This document shows positions 8,103-14,693 of a stretch of DNA of 33,647 bases, one piece after another. Position numbers and translations under genes: made by a program. The stretch is from contig DASRIC010000087.1 in assembly GCA_035650215.1 (NCBI GenBank), forward strand, positions 1 through 33,647, written 5' to 3'. The notes beneath the pieces were generated by a model. The model saw only the letters and a list, made by a program, of their open reading frames with translations, did not search any database and was not told the origin of the DNA. Each line of letters starts with the position of its first letter. The stretch's first letter is position 1. Source of the DNA: JACVRW01 sp035650215. GTDB taxonomy: Bacteria; Actinomycetota; Thermoleophilia; Solirubrobacterales; Thermoleophilaceae.

Positions 8103-8131
8103 ATCGTAAACAAATTTGTCTAATCGTTCAA
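8103..8131 (-). promoter_or_regulatory. Internal promoter of the mgd operon with candidate GntR operator
   Basis: On the minus strand TTGAAC (8126-8131) and TACGAT (8103-8108) are 17 bases apart, a good sigma70-type promoter. The -35 hexamer is the Leu-Asn codon pair just before the last residue of mgsC. Minus-strand box CAAATTTGTTTACGA (8104-8118) fills most of the spacer and the -10, and agrees at 13 of 15 positions with the box at 454-468. A protein bound here would block RNA polymerase, so repression by the operon's GntR product is the simple reading. Predicted start of transcription is near 8096, leaving about 30 bases of leader before mgdB. Confidence 0.65.
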
Positions 8132-9466
8132 GCCAGGGACCCACGGCGTCCCCGCCAGGGGCACGCGCGCCATCGCCGCGGCCTCGACTGTGAGCGCCAC
8201 CAGGTCCTCCGGCTCGAGGTTGAGGAGGTGCGACTTGCCGCAGGCGCGCGCGAGCGTCTGGGCCTCGAGGGTGATCGTTCGCAGGTAGTTGGCCAGCCGG
8301 CGCCCGCCGAGCTCGGGGTCGAAGCGCTTGGCCAGCTCGTCGTCCTGCGTCGAGATGCCGGCCGGGTCGCGCCCCTCGTGCCAGTCGTCGTAGAAGCCGG
8401 CGGCCGAGCCGATCTGGGCGTAGCCGTCCGCGTGCTCCGGCGCGTTGTCACCCATCGCGATCAGCGCGGCGACGCCGATCGAGACGGCGTCGGCTCCGAG
8501 CGCAAGCGCCTTGGCCACGTCGGCGCCGGAGCGGATCCCGCCCGACACCACGAGCTGCACCTTGCGGTGCATGCCGAGCTCCAGCAGCGCGTCCACCGCG
8601 GGCCTGATCGCGGCGAGCGTGGGGATGCCGGCGTGCTCGATGAAGATCTCCTGGGTGGCCGCGGTGCCGCCCTGCATCCCGTCCAGCACCACCACGTCGG
8701 CGCCCGCCTTGACCGCCAGCGCCACGTCGTAGTAGGGCCGCGAGGCCGCGACCTTCACGAAGATCGGCTTCTCCCAGTCGGTGATCTCGCGCAGCTCGCC
8801 GATCTTGATCTCCATGTCGTCGGGCCCGGTCCAGTCCGGGTGGCGGCAGGCGCTGCGTTGGTCGATGCCCTTGGGCAGGTCGCGCATCTCGGCCACGCGA
8901 TCGGAGATCTTCTGGCCGAGCAGCATCCCTCCCCCGCCCGGCTTGGCCCCCTGGCCCACCACGATCTCGATCGCGTCGGCCTTGCGCAGGTCGTCGGGGT
9001 TCATCCCGTAGCGCGAGGGCAGCAGCTGGTACACGAGCAGGTCGGAGTGGCCGCGCTCCTCGGGGGTCATGCCGCCGTCGCCGGTGGTGGTGCTGGTGCC
9101 GAGCGCGCTCGCGCCGCGCCCGAGAGCCTCCTTCGCGGGAGCCGAGAGCGCCCCGAAGCTCATGCCGGCGATCGTGACCGGGATCTTCAGGTGGAGCGGC
9201 TTCTTCGCGTGGCGGTCGCCCAGCACCACGTCCGTGTCGCAGCGCTCGCGGTAGCCCTCGAGCGGGTAGCGCGACACGCTGGCGCCGAGGAACAGCAGGT
9301 CGTCGAAGTGCGGCAGCGGGCGCTTGGCACCGAAGCCGCGGATGTCGTAGATGCCCTCGCGCGCGGCGCGCTGGATCGCGTGGATCGCGTTGCGGTCGAA
9401 GAGCGCCGACTCGTGGAGGCCCGAAGCAGCCGGCTGCGCAGGGTTGGGAGTCCCCGGTGCGGCCAT
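8120..9466 (-). CDS. mgsC: FMN-binding glutamate synthase-like protein, N-methylglutamate synthase subunit C
   Basis: The 448-residue protein starts at ATG 9466, which overlaps the TGA of mgsB. It matches the FMN-binding barrel of glutamate synthase: IAGMSFGALSAPAKEALGRG, TTTGDGGMTPEERG, QGAKPGGGGMLLGQKI, VVLDGMQGGTAATQ, VVSGGIRSGADVAKALALGA. In glutamate synthase this domain condenses the transferred amino group with 2-oxoglutarate; as MgsC it is expected to use the methylamino group and give N-methylglutamate. Where glutamate synthases have two Cys ligands of the 3Fe-4S cluster (CHxNxCPxGxATQ), this protein has WHEGRDPAGISTQ, so at least those two ligands are missing. It could also be called glxD. 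The stop codon lies inside the promoter for mgdB. Confidence 0.85.
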   Translation of the reverse strand: MAAPGTPNPAQPAASGLHESALFDRNAIHAIQRAAREGIYDIRGFGAKRPLPHFDDLLFLGASVSRYPLEGYRERCDTDVVLGDRHAKKPLHLKIPVTIAGMSFGALSAPAKEALGRGASALGTSTTTGDGGMTPEERGHSDLLVYQLLPSRYGMNPDDLRKADAIEIVVGQGAKPGGGGMLLGQKISDRVAEMRDLPKGIDQRSACRHPDWTGPDDMEIKIGELREITDWEKPIFVKVAASRPYYDVALAVKAGADVVVLDGMQGGTAATQEIFIEHAGIPTLAAIRPAVDALLELGMHRKVQLVVSGGIRSGADVAKALALGADAVSIGVAALIAMGDNAPEHADGYAQIGSAAGFYDDWHEGRDPAGISTQDDELAKRFDPELGGRRLANYLRTITLEAQTLARACGKSHLLNLEPEDLVALTVEAAAMARVPLAGTPWVPGLND

Positions 9467-10176
9467 CAGTACTCCCCCGCGTTGTCGACGTCGAAGTTGT
9501 AGAGCCGCCGCGCCGAGCCGTAGCGACGGAACTCGGAGGGCTCGGCGCCCTTGACCCCGGCCGCATCGAGCAGCTCGGCCAGCTCGAAGCGGTGCTCGTC
9601 GCGCATCTCCTTCTCGATGCAGTCCGAGCCCAGGCCGGCCACTGAGCCGCGCACGTAGAGGCGGGCCTCGTAGATCGAGTCGCCGAGGGCTTCGCCGGCG
9701 TCGCCGCACACCACCAGGCGGCCCTTCTGAGCCATGAAGGCGCTCATGTGCCCCACCGACCCGTGCACCACAACGTCGACGCCCTTCATCGAGATGCCGC
9801 AGCGCGCCGCCGCGCTGCCGCGAACCACCACGAGGCCGCCGCGCCCGGTGGCCGCGGCCGATTGGCTCGCGTTGCCCTCGACCACCACGGTGCCGGACAT
9901 GATGTTCTCCGCCAAGCCCACGCCGGCGTTGCCATGCACGCGCACGGTCGCCTGCTTGTTCATGCCGGCGCAGTAGTAACCCGCGTGCCCCTCGATCTCG
10001 ACCTGGAGCGGGGCGTCGAGACCGACCGCGAGGGCATGCGCCCCCCGCGGGTTGAGGACGCGGTAGCGCGCGGTCGAGTCCGCGGCGACGGCGTGCAGGG
10101 CGGCGTTCAACTCGCGCAGCGGCGTGACCGTCAGGTCGATCTCCGCCGCCTCGAGACCGCTCTCGAGGGCGGCCAT
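9466..10176 (-). CDS. mgsB: GXGXG-domain glutamate synthase-like protein, N-methylglutamate synthase subunit B
   Basis: The 236-residue protein starts at ATG 10176 overlapping the stop of mgsA (ATGA) and ends in an ATGA overlap with mgsC. It is a right-handed beta-helix of the type found at the C-terminus of the glutamate synthase large chain, with repeating turns such as ATVRVHGNAGVGLAENI, GTVVVEGNASQSAAATGRGG, LVVVRGSAAARCGISMKG and LVVCGDAGEALGDSIYEA. In glutamate synthase this domain is structural and helps couple the amidotransferase and synthase sites. Homologues are called GlxC or MgsB. The stand-alone gene flanked by the other two parts is characteristic of a glutamate synthase split into three proteins. 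Confidence 0.88.
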   Translation of the reverse strand: MAALESGLEAAEIDLTVTPLRELNAALHAVAADSTARYRVLNPRGAHALAVGLDAPLQVEIEGHAGYYCAGMNKQATVRVHGNAGVGLAENIMSGTVVVEGNASQSAAATGRGGLVVVRGSAAARCGISMKGVDVVVHGSVGHMSAFMAQKGRLVVCGDAGEALGDSIYEARLYVRGSVAGLGSDCIEKEMRDEHRFELAELLDAAGVKGAEPSEFRRYGSARRLYNFDVDNAGEY

Positions 10177-11078
10177 CAGACCAGCTGGCGTTCCCAGCTG
10201 TATACGCGGCCCGGCTCCGGCTCCCAGGTGGCCGCGTCCTCGGCGCCCGGCAGCACCGCGATCGCGCGGTACTCCGAGGCCATCGCCACCCAGTGGTCGG
10301 TCTCCGCCATCACCGCGGGCTTGCAGGCGATCGGGTCGCGCAGCACCGCGAACCCGTCGGCGGTCCCGACGGCGAACGTGTAGAAGCCGTCGAGGTCGTG
10401 GAGGCAGCCCTCGAGCGCCGCCTCGAGCGAGGCGCCCTCGCGCATCCGCCAGGTGAGGTAGCCGGCCGCCACCTCGGAGTCGTTCTCAGTCTGGAAGTCG
10501 ATGCCCTCCGCGCGCAGGCGCTCGCGCAGCCGGTTGTGGTTCGACAGCGAGCCGTTGTGCACCAGGCAGAGGTCGAGACCGGTCGAGAACGGGTGCGAGC
10601 CGTCGGTCGTCACCTTGCTCTCGGTGGCCATGCGGGTGTGGCCGAGGGCGTGACTGCCGTCCATCGAGGCGAGCTCGAAGCGGGCAACGAAGTCGCGCGG
10701 AAGCCCGGCCTCCTTGTAGATCTCGATCGCCTCGCCCGCGCTCATCGGGCGCAGCTCCGGATAACGCTCGCGCAGCCACGGGACCACCGCGGGAGCGTCG
10801 GCTTCGACCGCGATCACGGCATGGCTCGCCCGCACCTCGGCCTCGCCCGCGCCGAAGGTCTCGCCGAGCGCCGCGCTCACGCCCTGCCAGTCAACCCGAT
10901 CGTCGGGAGAGTGCAGCGTGACCTTGCAGGAGCCCGGCTGGACCGGGTTGCGGTAGAACGCCACGCCCGCGCTGTCGGGGCCGCGGTCGCCCAGCTGGAG
11001 CAGCATCTCGGCGAGGTGGCCGCCGAGCGCAGCCTCCATCTCGTCCGTCTTCGAGAACAGTCCTGCGATTCCGCACAT
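10176..11078 (-). CDS. mgsA: Class II glutamine amidotransferase, N-methylglutamate synthase subunit A
   Basis: The 300-residue protein starts at ATG 11078 with GGAGG six bases upstream. It opens MCGIAGLFSK, so Cys2 becomes the N-terminal nucleophile once Met is removed. LLQLGDRGPDSAGVA, GHTRMATESKVT and VHNGSLSNHNRLRERL are the remaining class II amidotransferase motifs. In MgsABC this subunit is expected to cleave gamma-glutamylmethylamide and pass on the methylamine group instead of ammonia. It is the first gene of the minus-strand operon and is divergent from the gmaS-like gene, 130 bases between start codons. Homologues are also called GlxB. Confidence 0.88.
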   Translation of the reverse strand: MCGIAGLFSKTDEMEAALGGHLAEMLLQLGDRGPDSAGVAFYRNPVQPGSCKVTLHSPDDRVDWQGVSAALGETFGAGEAEVRASHAVIAVEADAPAVVPWLRERYPELRPMSAGEAIEIYKEAGLPRDFVARFELASMDGSHALGHTRMATESKVTTDGSHPFSTGLDLCLVHNGSLSNHNRLRERLRAEGIDFQTENDSEVAAGYLTWRMREGASLEAALEGCLHDLDGFYTFAVGTADGFAVLRDPIACKPAVMAETDHWVAMASEYRAIAVLPGAEDAATWEPEPGRVYSWERQLV

Positions 11079-11096
11079 GAGAGACCTCCGCTGCCG

Positions 11097-11126
11097 AGTG
11101 TAGGCAGGGGCATATGGAGCTCCCAA
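11097..11126 (-). promoter_or_regulatory. Candidate promoter of mgsA
   Basis: On the minus strand TTGGGA (11121-11126) and TACACT (11097-11102) are 18 bases apart. The -10 ends 18 bases before the ATG at 11078, leaving a leader of roughly 11 bases that just holds the GGAGG site. No copy of the CAAATTTGTWTACRA box is present in this divergent region. Confidence 0.45.
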
Positions 11127-11172
11127 TAGGCGGCGGCGCACAATTCGCCGGTCCGGTATGGAGGTTCCCACA

Positions 11173-11201
11173 TTGGCCCGATCCGGGCGAAGGGATACGT
11201 T
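11173..11201 (+). promoter_or_regulatory. Candidate promoter of the gmaS-like gene, possibly leaderless
   Basis: TTGGCC (11173-11178) and TACGTT (11196-11201) are separated by 17 bases. The -10 ends seven bases before the ATG at 11209, so transcription would begin at or next to the start codon. No good Shine-Dalgarno site sits at the normal distance, which agrees with a leaderless mRNA, common in actinobacteria. Confidence 0.45.
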
Positions 11202-11208
11202 GCGCGCC

Positions 11209-12591
11209 ATGACCGAGGTCGAGACCTTCACCGCCACGTCCTCGCGCGAGGACGTCGAGCGCTACATCAAAGAGAACGACGTCGAGTTCCTGTTCGCGCA
11301 ATTCGTGGACATGCACGGCAAGCCGAACGCGAAGCTCGTTCCCGCTCGCCATCTCGACGGTCTGATCGAGGACGGCGCGGGCTTCGCGGGCTTCGCAGCC
11401 GGCGCGATCGGCCAGCAGCCGAACGACCCGGACTTGGCCGCGATGCCCGACTTGCGGAGCTTCACCCCGCTGCCCTGGCGCAGCGGCGTGGCGCGGCTCG
11501 CGTGCGACGTGCACGTGGAGGGCGAGGAGTGGCCCTACTGCCCGCGCACGATCCTGCGCCGCCAGCTGGCGCGCGCCAAGGAGCTCGGCTACGAGTTCAA
11601 GATCGGCGCGGAGCTCGAGTACTTCCTCGTGCGGCAGCTTGAGGACGGCTCGATCGAGGTGGCCGACAGCCTCGACACGCTCGAGCAGCCCTGCTACGAC
11701 ATGCGCGGGCTCACCCGCAACCTCGACTTCGTGTCGCAGATCTCGCGCTACGTGACCTGGCTCGGCTGGAACAACTACGCCACCGACCACGAGGACGCGA
11801 ACGGCCAGTTCGAGCAGAACTTCGACTTCGCCGACGCGCTCACCACCTGCGACCGGGCGATCTTCTTCCGCTACATGGTCGAGGCGCTGGCCCAGGAGCG
11901 CGGGCTGATCGCCACCTTCATGCCCAAGCCGTTCGGGCACCTCACCGGCAACGGCTGCCACTTCCACATGAGCCTCTGGAAGGACGGCGAGAACGTGTTC
12001 GACCGCGACGCGAGCGACGACCCGCGAGGGCTCGGGCTCTCGGAGCTGGCCTACAACTTCATCGGTGGCCTCAAGGCCCACGCCAAGGCGTACATCGCGG
12101 TCACCGCGCCAACGGTGGGCTCCTACAAGCGGCTCGTGACCGGCACCCGCAGCGGCTCGAGCTGGGCGCCGGTGTACGTGAGCTACGGCTTCAACAACCG
12201 CACCCAGATGCTGCGCATCCCCGACGGGGGACGGATCGAGGACCGCACCGTCGACGGCTCCTGCAACCCGTATCTGGGCGCGGCCGTGGTGCTTGCGGCG
12301 GGCCTCGACGGGATCGAGAAGGGCCTCGACGCGGGCGATGCCACCACCGAGCTCAACCTCCACCAGGTGAGCGAGGAGCGGCGCGCCGAGCTGGGCGTGG
12401 AGATGCTGCCCGGCACGCTGCTCGACGCCACGCGCGAGCTCGAGCGCGACGACGTGATCCGCGCGGCGCTCGGCAAGACCGCGAAGGAGGACTACGTGGA
12501 CTACTACGTGCGCGTCAAGCGGCAGGAGTTTCAGGACTGGCACGAGCAGGTCTCCCAGTGGGAGATCGACCGCTACCTCCAGTTGTTCTGA
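11209..12591 (+). CDS. gmaS: Gamma-glutamylmethylamide synthetase-like glutamine synthetase (GlnT/GmaS group)
   Basis: The 460-residue protein starts at ATG 11209. It has the whole glutamine synthetase fold: N-terminal FLFAQFVDMHGKPNAKLVP, then EDGAGFAGFA, the metal-site motif KIGAELEYFLV, DHEDANGQFEQNFDFADAL, the nucleotide/glutamate motif GNGCHFHMSLW, APTVGSYKRLVTGTRSGSSW and NNRTQMLRIP. EDGAGFAGFA and the overall length are as in the group containing GmaS, which joins methylamine to glutamate with ATP. True glutamine synthetase activity cannot be excluded by sequence, but the divergent mgsABC-mgdBCDA genes make the methylamine role much more likely. Its 3' end overlaps the convergent antiporter gene by 77 bases. 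Confidence 0.82.
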   Translation: MTEVETFTATSSREDVERYIKENDVEFLFAQFVDMHGKPNAKLVPARHLDGLIEDGAGFAGFAAGAIGQQPNDPDLAAMPDLRSFTPLPWRSGVARLACDVHVEGEEWPYCPRTILRRQLARAKELGYEFKIGAELEYFLVRQLEDGSIEVADSLDTLEQPCYDMRGLTRNLDFVSQISRYVTWLGWNNYATDHEDANGQFEQNFDFADALTTCDRAIFFRYMVEALAQERGLIATFMPKPFGHLTGNGCHFHMSLWKDGENVFDRDASDDPRGLGLSELAYNFIGGLKAHAKAYIAVTAPTVGSYKRLVTGTRSGSSWAPVYVSYGFNNRTQMLRIPDGGRIEDRTVDGSCNPYLGAAVVLAAGLDGIEKGLDAGDATTELNLHQVSEERRAELGVEMLPGTLLDATRELERDDVIRAALGKTAKEDYVDYYVRVKRQEFQDWHEQVSQWEIDRYLQLF

Positions 12592-13801
12592 GCACCGGGT
12601 CCAGCAGCCCGAGACGGCCCGCGAGCCACGCGGCGGGCAGCGCCTGGAGCAGCAGGGTGAGGACGATCGCGAGGGCGACGACGCTCGCGTACACGTCGAT
12701 GTTCGGCACCCCGAGGCCGGCCAGGACACCCACGAGCGCCGCCGGCACCACCCCGGTCTCACGCGTCCAGCAGAGGAACGCGATCTCCTGGCGCGTCCAG
12801 CGAGCGCCCCGGTCGGGCATTGCGCAGCTGAACACCGTGAGCGGCCGGGCCACGAGCATCAGCGTGGCGAGCACGGCGAGCGCGGGCAGCAGGTTCTCGC
12901 CGAGCTCGGCGAACGGGATGTTCGCCCCGAGCACCATGAACACGATCAGCGTCACGACGTCGGCGAGGTTGAAGGCGAACTGGCGCACGTCCTGCTCGTG
13001 CGCCTCTGACATCCCGAGCCCGAGGTTGTCCATGTTGCCGACGATCAGGCCGGCCAGGAACGCTCCGAGGTAGCCGCTGCCGCCGGCGGTGTCGAGCGAG
13101 AAGAAGCTGATCGTCACGACCGTGAGCACGGCGATCGCCGCACTCTCCCGCCAGATCCCGGAGCGGTCGCTCGAGATCGCCGCCGCGAGCACGATCCCGG
13201 CCACGATCCCGATCGCGGTGCTGATCGCGAGGTCCACGAGGAACTCGGTGGCGGGCGCGGCGATCGAGTCGCTGCCGGTGAGCAGCACGCCGGCGAGCGT
13301 GAGCGCGAGCGCCGCGCCGGTCGGGTCGTTGAACGCCGACTCGGCGATCACCGTCTGCGCGAGCTTGGGGCGCAGGCGGGAGCGGACGAAGAGCGGGATC
13401 AGGATCGCCGGGTCGGTCGGCGAAAGGACGGCACCGACGAGGAGCGCGGCGTCCCAGGGGAGGTCGAACGCGAGGTGCGCGGCGACGCCCACCACGAGCG
13501 CCGTGAGGAGCATGCCGGGCACAGCGAGCAAGCCCAGCGACAGCCACACCTGCCGCAGCACCGGCAGCGACAGGCTGAGCCCGCCATAGAAGAGGATCAG
13601 CGACACGCCGAGGGTGAAGATCAGCTGCGCGCCGAGCGACTCGAAAGGCACGTCCACCACGTCGAGCACCGACGGCCCGAACAGCGCCCCGATCGCGACG
13701 AGCAGGAGGATCTCGGGGATGCCGATCAGGCTCGCCACGAAGCGCGCCAAGAGGGCCCCCATCAGCAGCAAGCTCAGGGTCAGGAAGATGTCGTCGGTCA
13801 T
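12515..13801 (-). CDS. Cation/proton antiporter, CPA (NhaP-like) family
   Basis: The 428-residue protein starts at ATG 13801, overlapping the TGA of the upstream gene (ATGA). It is almost entirely hydrophobic helices (about eleven to twelve), with family motifs LFYGGLSL, VLSPTDPAILIPLF and the ion-site region ESAFNDPTGAALAL, and a late WTRETGVVPAALVG. It exchanges Na+ or K+ for protons across the cytoplasmic membrane; the ion cannot be told from sequence. The transporter is essentially complete by residue 400. The last 26 or so residues are Pro/Arg/Ser/Gly rich and are encoded opposite the end of gmaS, so the tail may be unstructured or an accident of a lost stop codon. Confidence 0.88.
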   Translation of the reverse strand: MTDDIFLTLSLLLMGALLARFVASLIGIPEILLLVAIGALFGPSVLDVVDVPFESLGAQLIFTLGVSLILFYGGLSLSLPVLRQVWLSLGLLAVPGMLLTALVVGVAAHLAFDLPWDAALLVGAVLSPTDPAILIPLFVRSRLRPKLAQTVIAESAFNDPTGAALALTLAGVLLTGSDSIAAPATEFLVDLAISTAIGIVAGIVLAAAISSDRSGIWRESAAIAVLTVVTISFFSLDTAGGSGYLGAFLAGLIVGNMDNLGLGMSEAHEQDVRQFAFNLADVVTLIVFMVLGANIPFAELGENLLPALAVLATLMLVARPLTVFSCAMPDRGARWTRQEIAFLCWTRETGVVPAALVGVLAGLGVPNIDVYASVVALAIVLTLLLQALPAAWLAGRLGLLDPVLRTTGGSGRSPTGRPARASPETPAA

Positions 13802-14445
13802 GCCTGGCCCTGACGGTGCGACTCGAGCGCCAGGCGGGCGATGTCCACGGAGGTCACGAGCAGCAGCACGATCACGAGCGCCGCGCCGAGACCGACCGCG
13901 ATGAGGCTGCGCCGCGACTCCTCCCGGGCGTCGTCGAACGACGCCTCGGTCGCCGTCGCGCGGCGGGCCTCGTAGCGGGCGAGCTCCTCGGAGCGCGCGG
14001 CCATCGCGTCGAACAGCCGCAGCTCCGGGCCGAGGAAGATGCGCTTGACGCGCTGGTCGTCCCCGCGCAGGAGCGCCGCGTACGCCACGTCGTCGAGGCC
14101 CATGAACCTTTCGAAGCGCACGCGGATCTCACGCAGGAGCCGTCGCTCGTGGGGGTTCGTGAGCGTCCGCTGGGCCACGGCGAGGTCGCGCTCGAAGCTC
14201 CGTACCGAGGCCACGAAGCGCGGTCGCGACGCGCCGTCGTCGTAGCCGTAGGCGGTCTGCCAGCCGTTGAAGTCCGTGACGCCGTACTTCAGGTTGAGCG
14301 CGAGCGCGCCCCTGTCACCGCGGTCCTGCACTTCGGAGAAGCGGTCGCCGAGCCGGTCCATCCCGTGGAGCGCGACGGCGATCGTGATCACGGGACCGAT
14401 CACGGTGAGCAGGATCGCCACGTACAGCTTCGCTCTGATCGTCAC
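13798..14445 (-). CDS. Membrane-anchored sensor-like protein with an extracytoplasmic helical domain
   Basis: The 215-residue protein starts at GTG 14445. It has one membrane helix at about residues 7-27, a charged and probably helical extracytoplasmic stretch of about 150 residues, and a second membrane helix at about 180-200. The layout resembles the four-helix-bundle ligand domain of chemoreceptors and histidine kinases. There is no HAMP, kinase or methyl-accepting output domain: only about 14 residues follow the second helix. The stop overlaps the antiporter start (ATGA), so the two are made together and the protein may act as an accessory or sensing subunit of the antiporter. It could instead be a decayed receptor. 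Confidence 0.65.
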   Translation of the reverse strand: MTIRAKLYVAILLTVIGPVITIAVALHGMDRLGDRFSEVQDRGDRGALALNLKYGVTDFNGWQTAYGYDDGASRPRFVASVRSFERDLAVAQRTLTNPHERRLLREIRVRFERFMGLDDVAYAALLRGDDQRVKRIFLGPELRLFDAMAARSEELARYEARRATATEASFDDAREESRRSLIAVGLGAALVIVLLLVTSVDIARLALESHRQGQA

Positions 14446-14462
14446 GCGGGGCCCCCGATATC

Positions 14463-14693
14463 GTGCCCGCCCCCGTGATCGTCTTCGTCATCACGCAGCA
14501 GCTGCCACCGATCCTGCTGCTCGCGCTCGCGATCCTCCTCTACCTCACGGTCTGGGACCTGTGGAACGAGGACATGCCATTCCTCACGAAGGCCTGGTGG
14601 GTGCTGCTTGTGTTCCTGCTGCACGTAATCGGCTATCTGATCTTCCGGATCTTCATCGCCGCGCGCCGACGCGGCCGAGGCGCGCAACCTTGA
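14463..14693 (+). CDS. Two-helix membrane miniprotein, PLDc_N-like
   Basis: The 76-residue frame starts at GTG 14463, only 17 bases from the divergent start at 14445. Two hydrophobic helices (about residues 5-28 and 44-66) are joined by a short acidic loop, with an arginine-rich C-terminus. The pattern, including WWVLLVFLLHVIGYLIFR followed by basic residues, resembles the phospholipase-D N-terminal (PLDc_N) transmembrane module, often found alone in actinobacteria. No ribosome site is evident. Its last 41 bases overlap the convergent PucR gene. Membrane topology is convincing; function is unknown. Confidence 0.55.
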   Translation: MPAPVIVFVITQQLPPILLLALAILLYLTVWDLWNEDMPFLTKAWWVLLVFLLHVIGYLIFRIFIAARRRGRGAQP

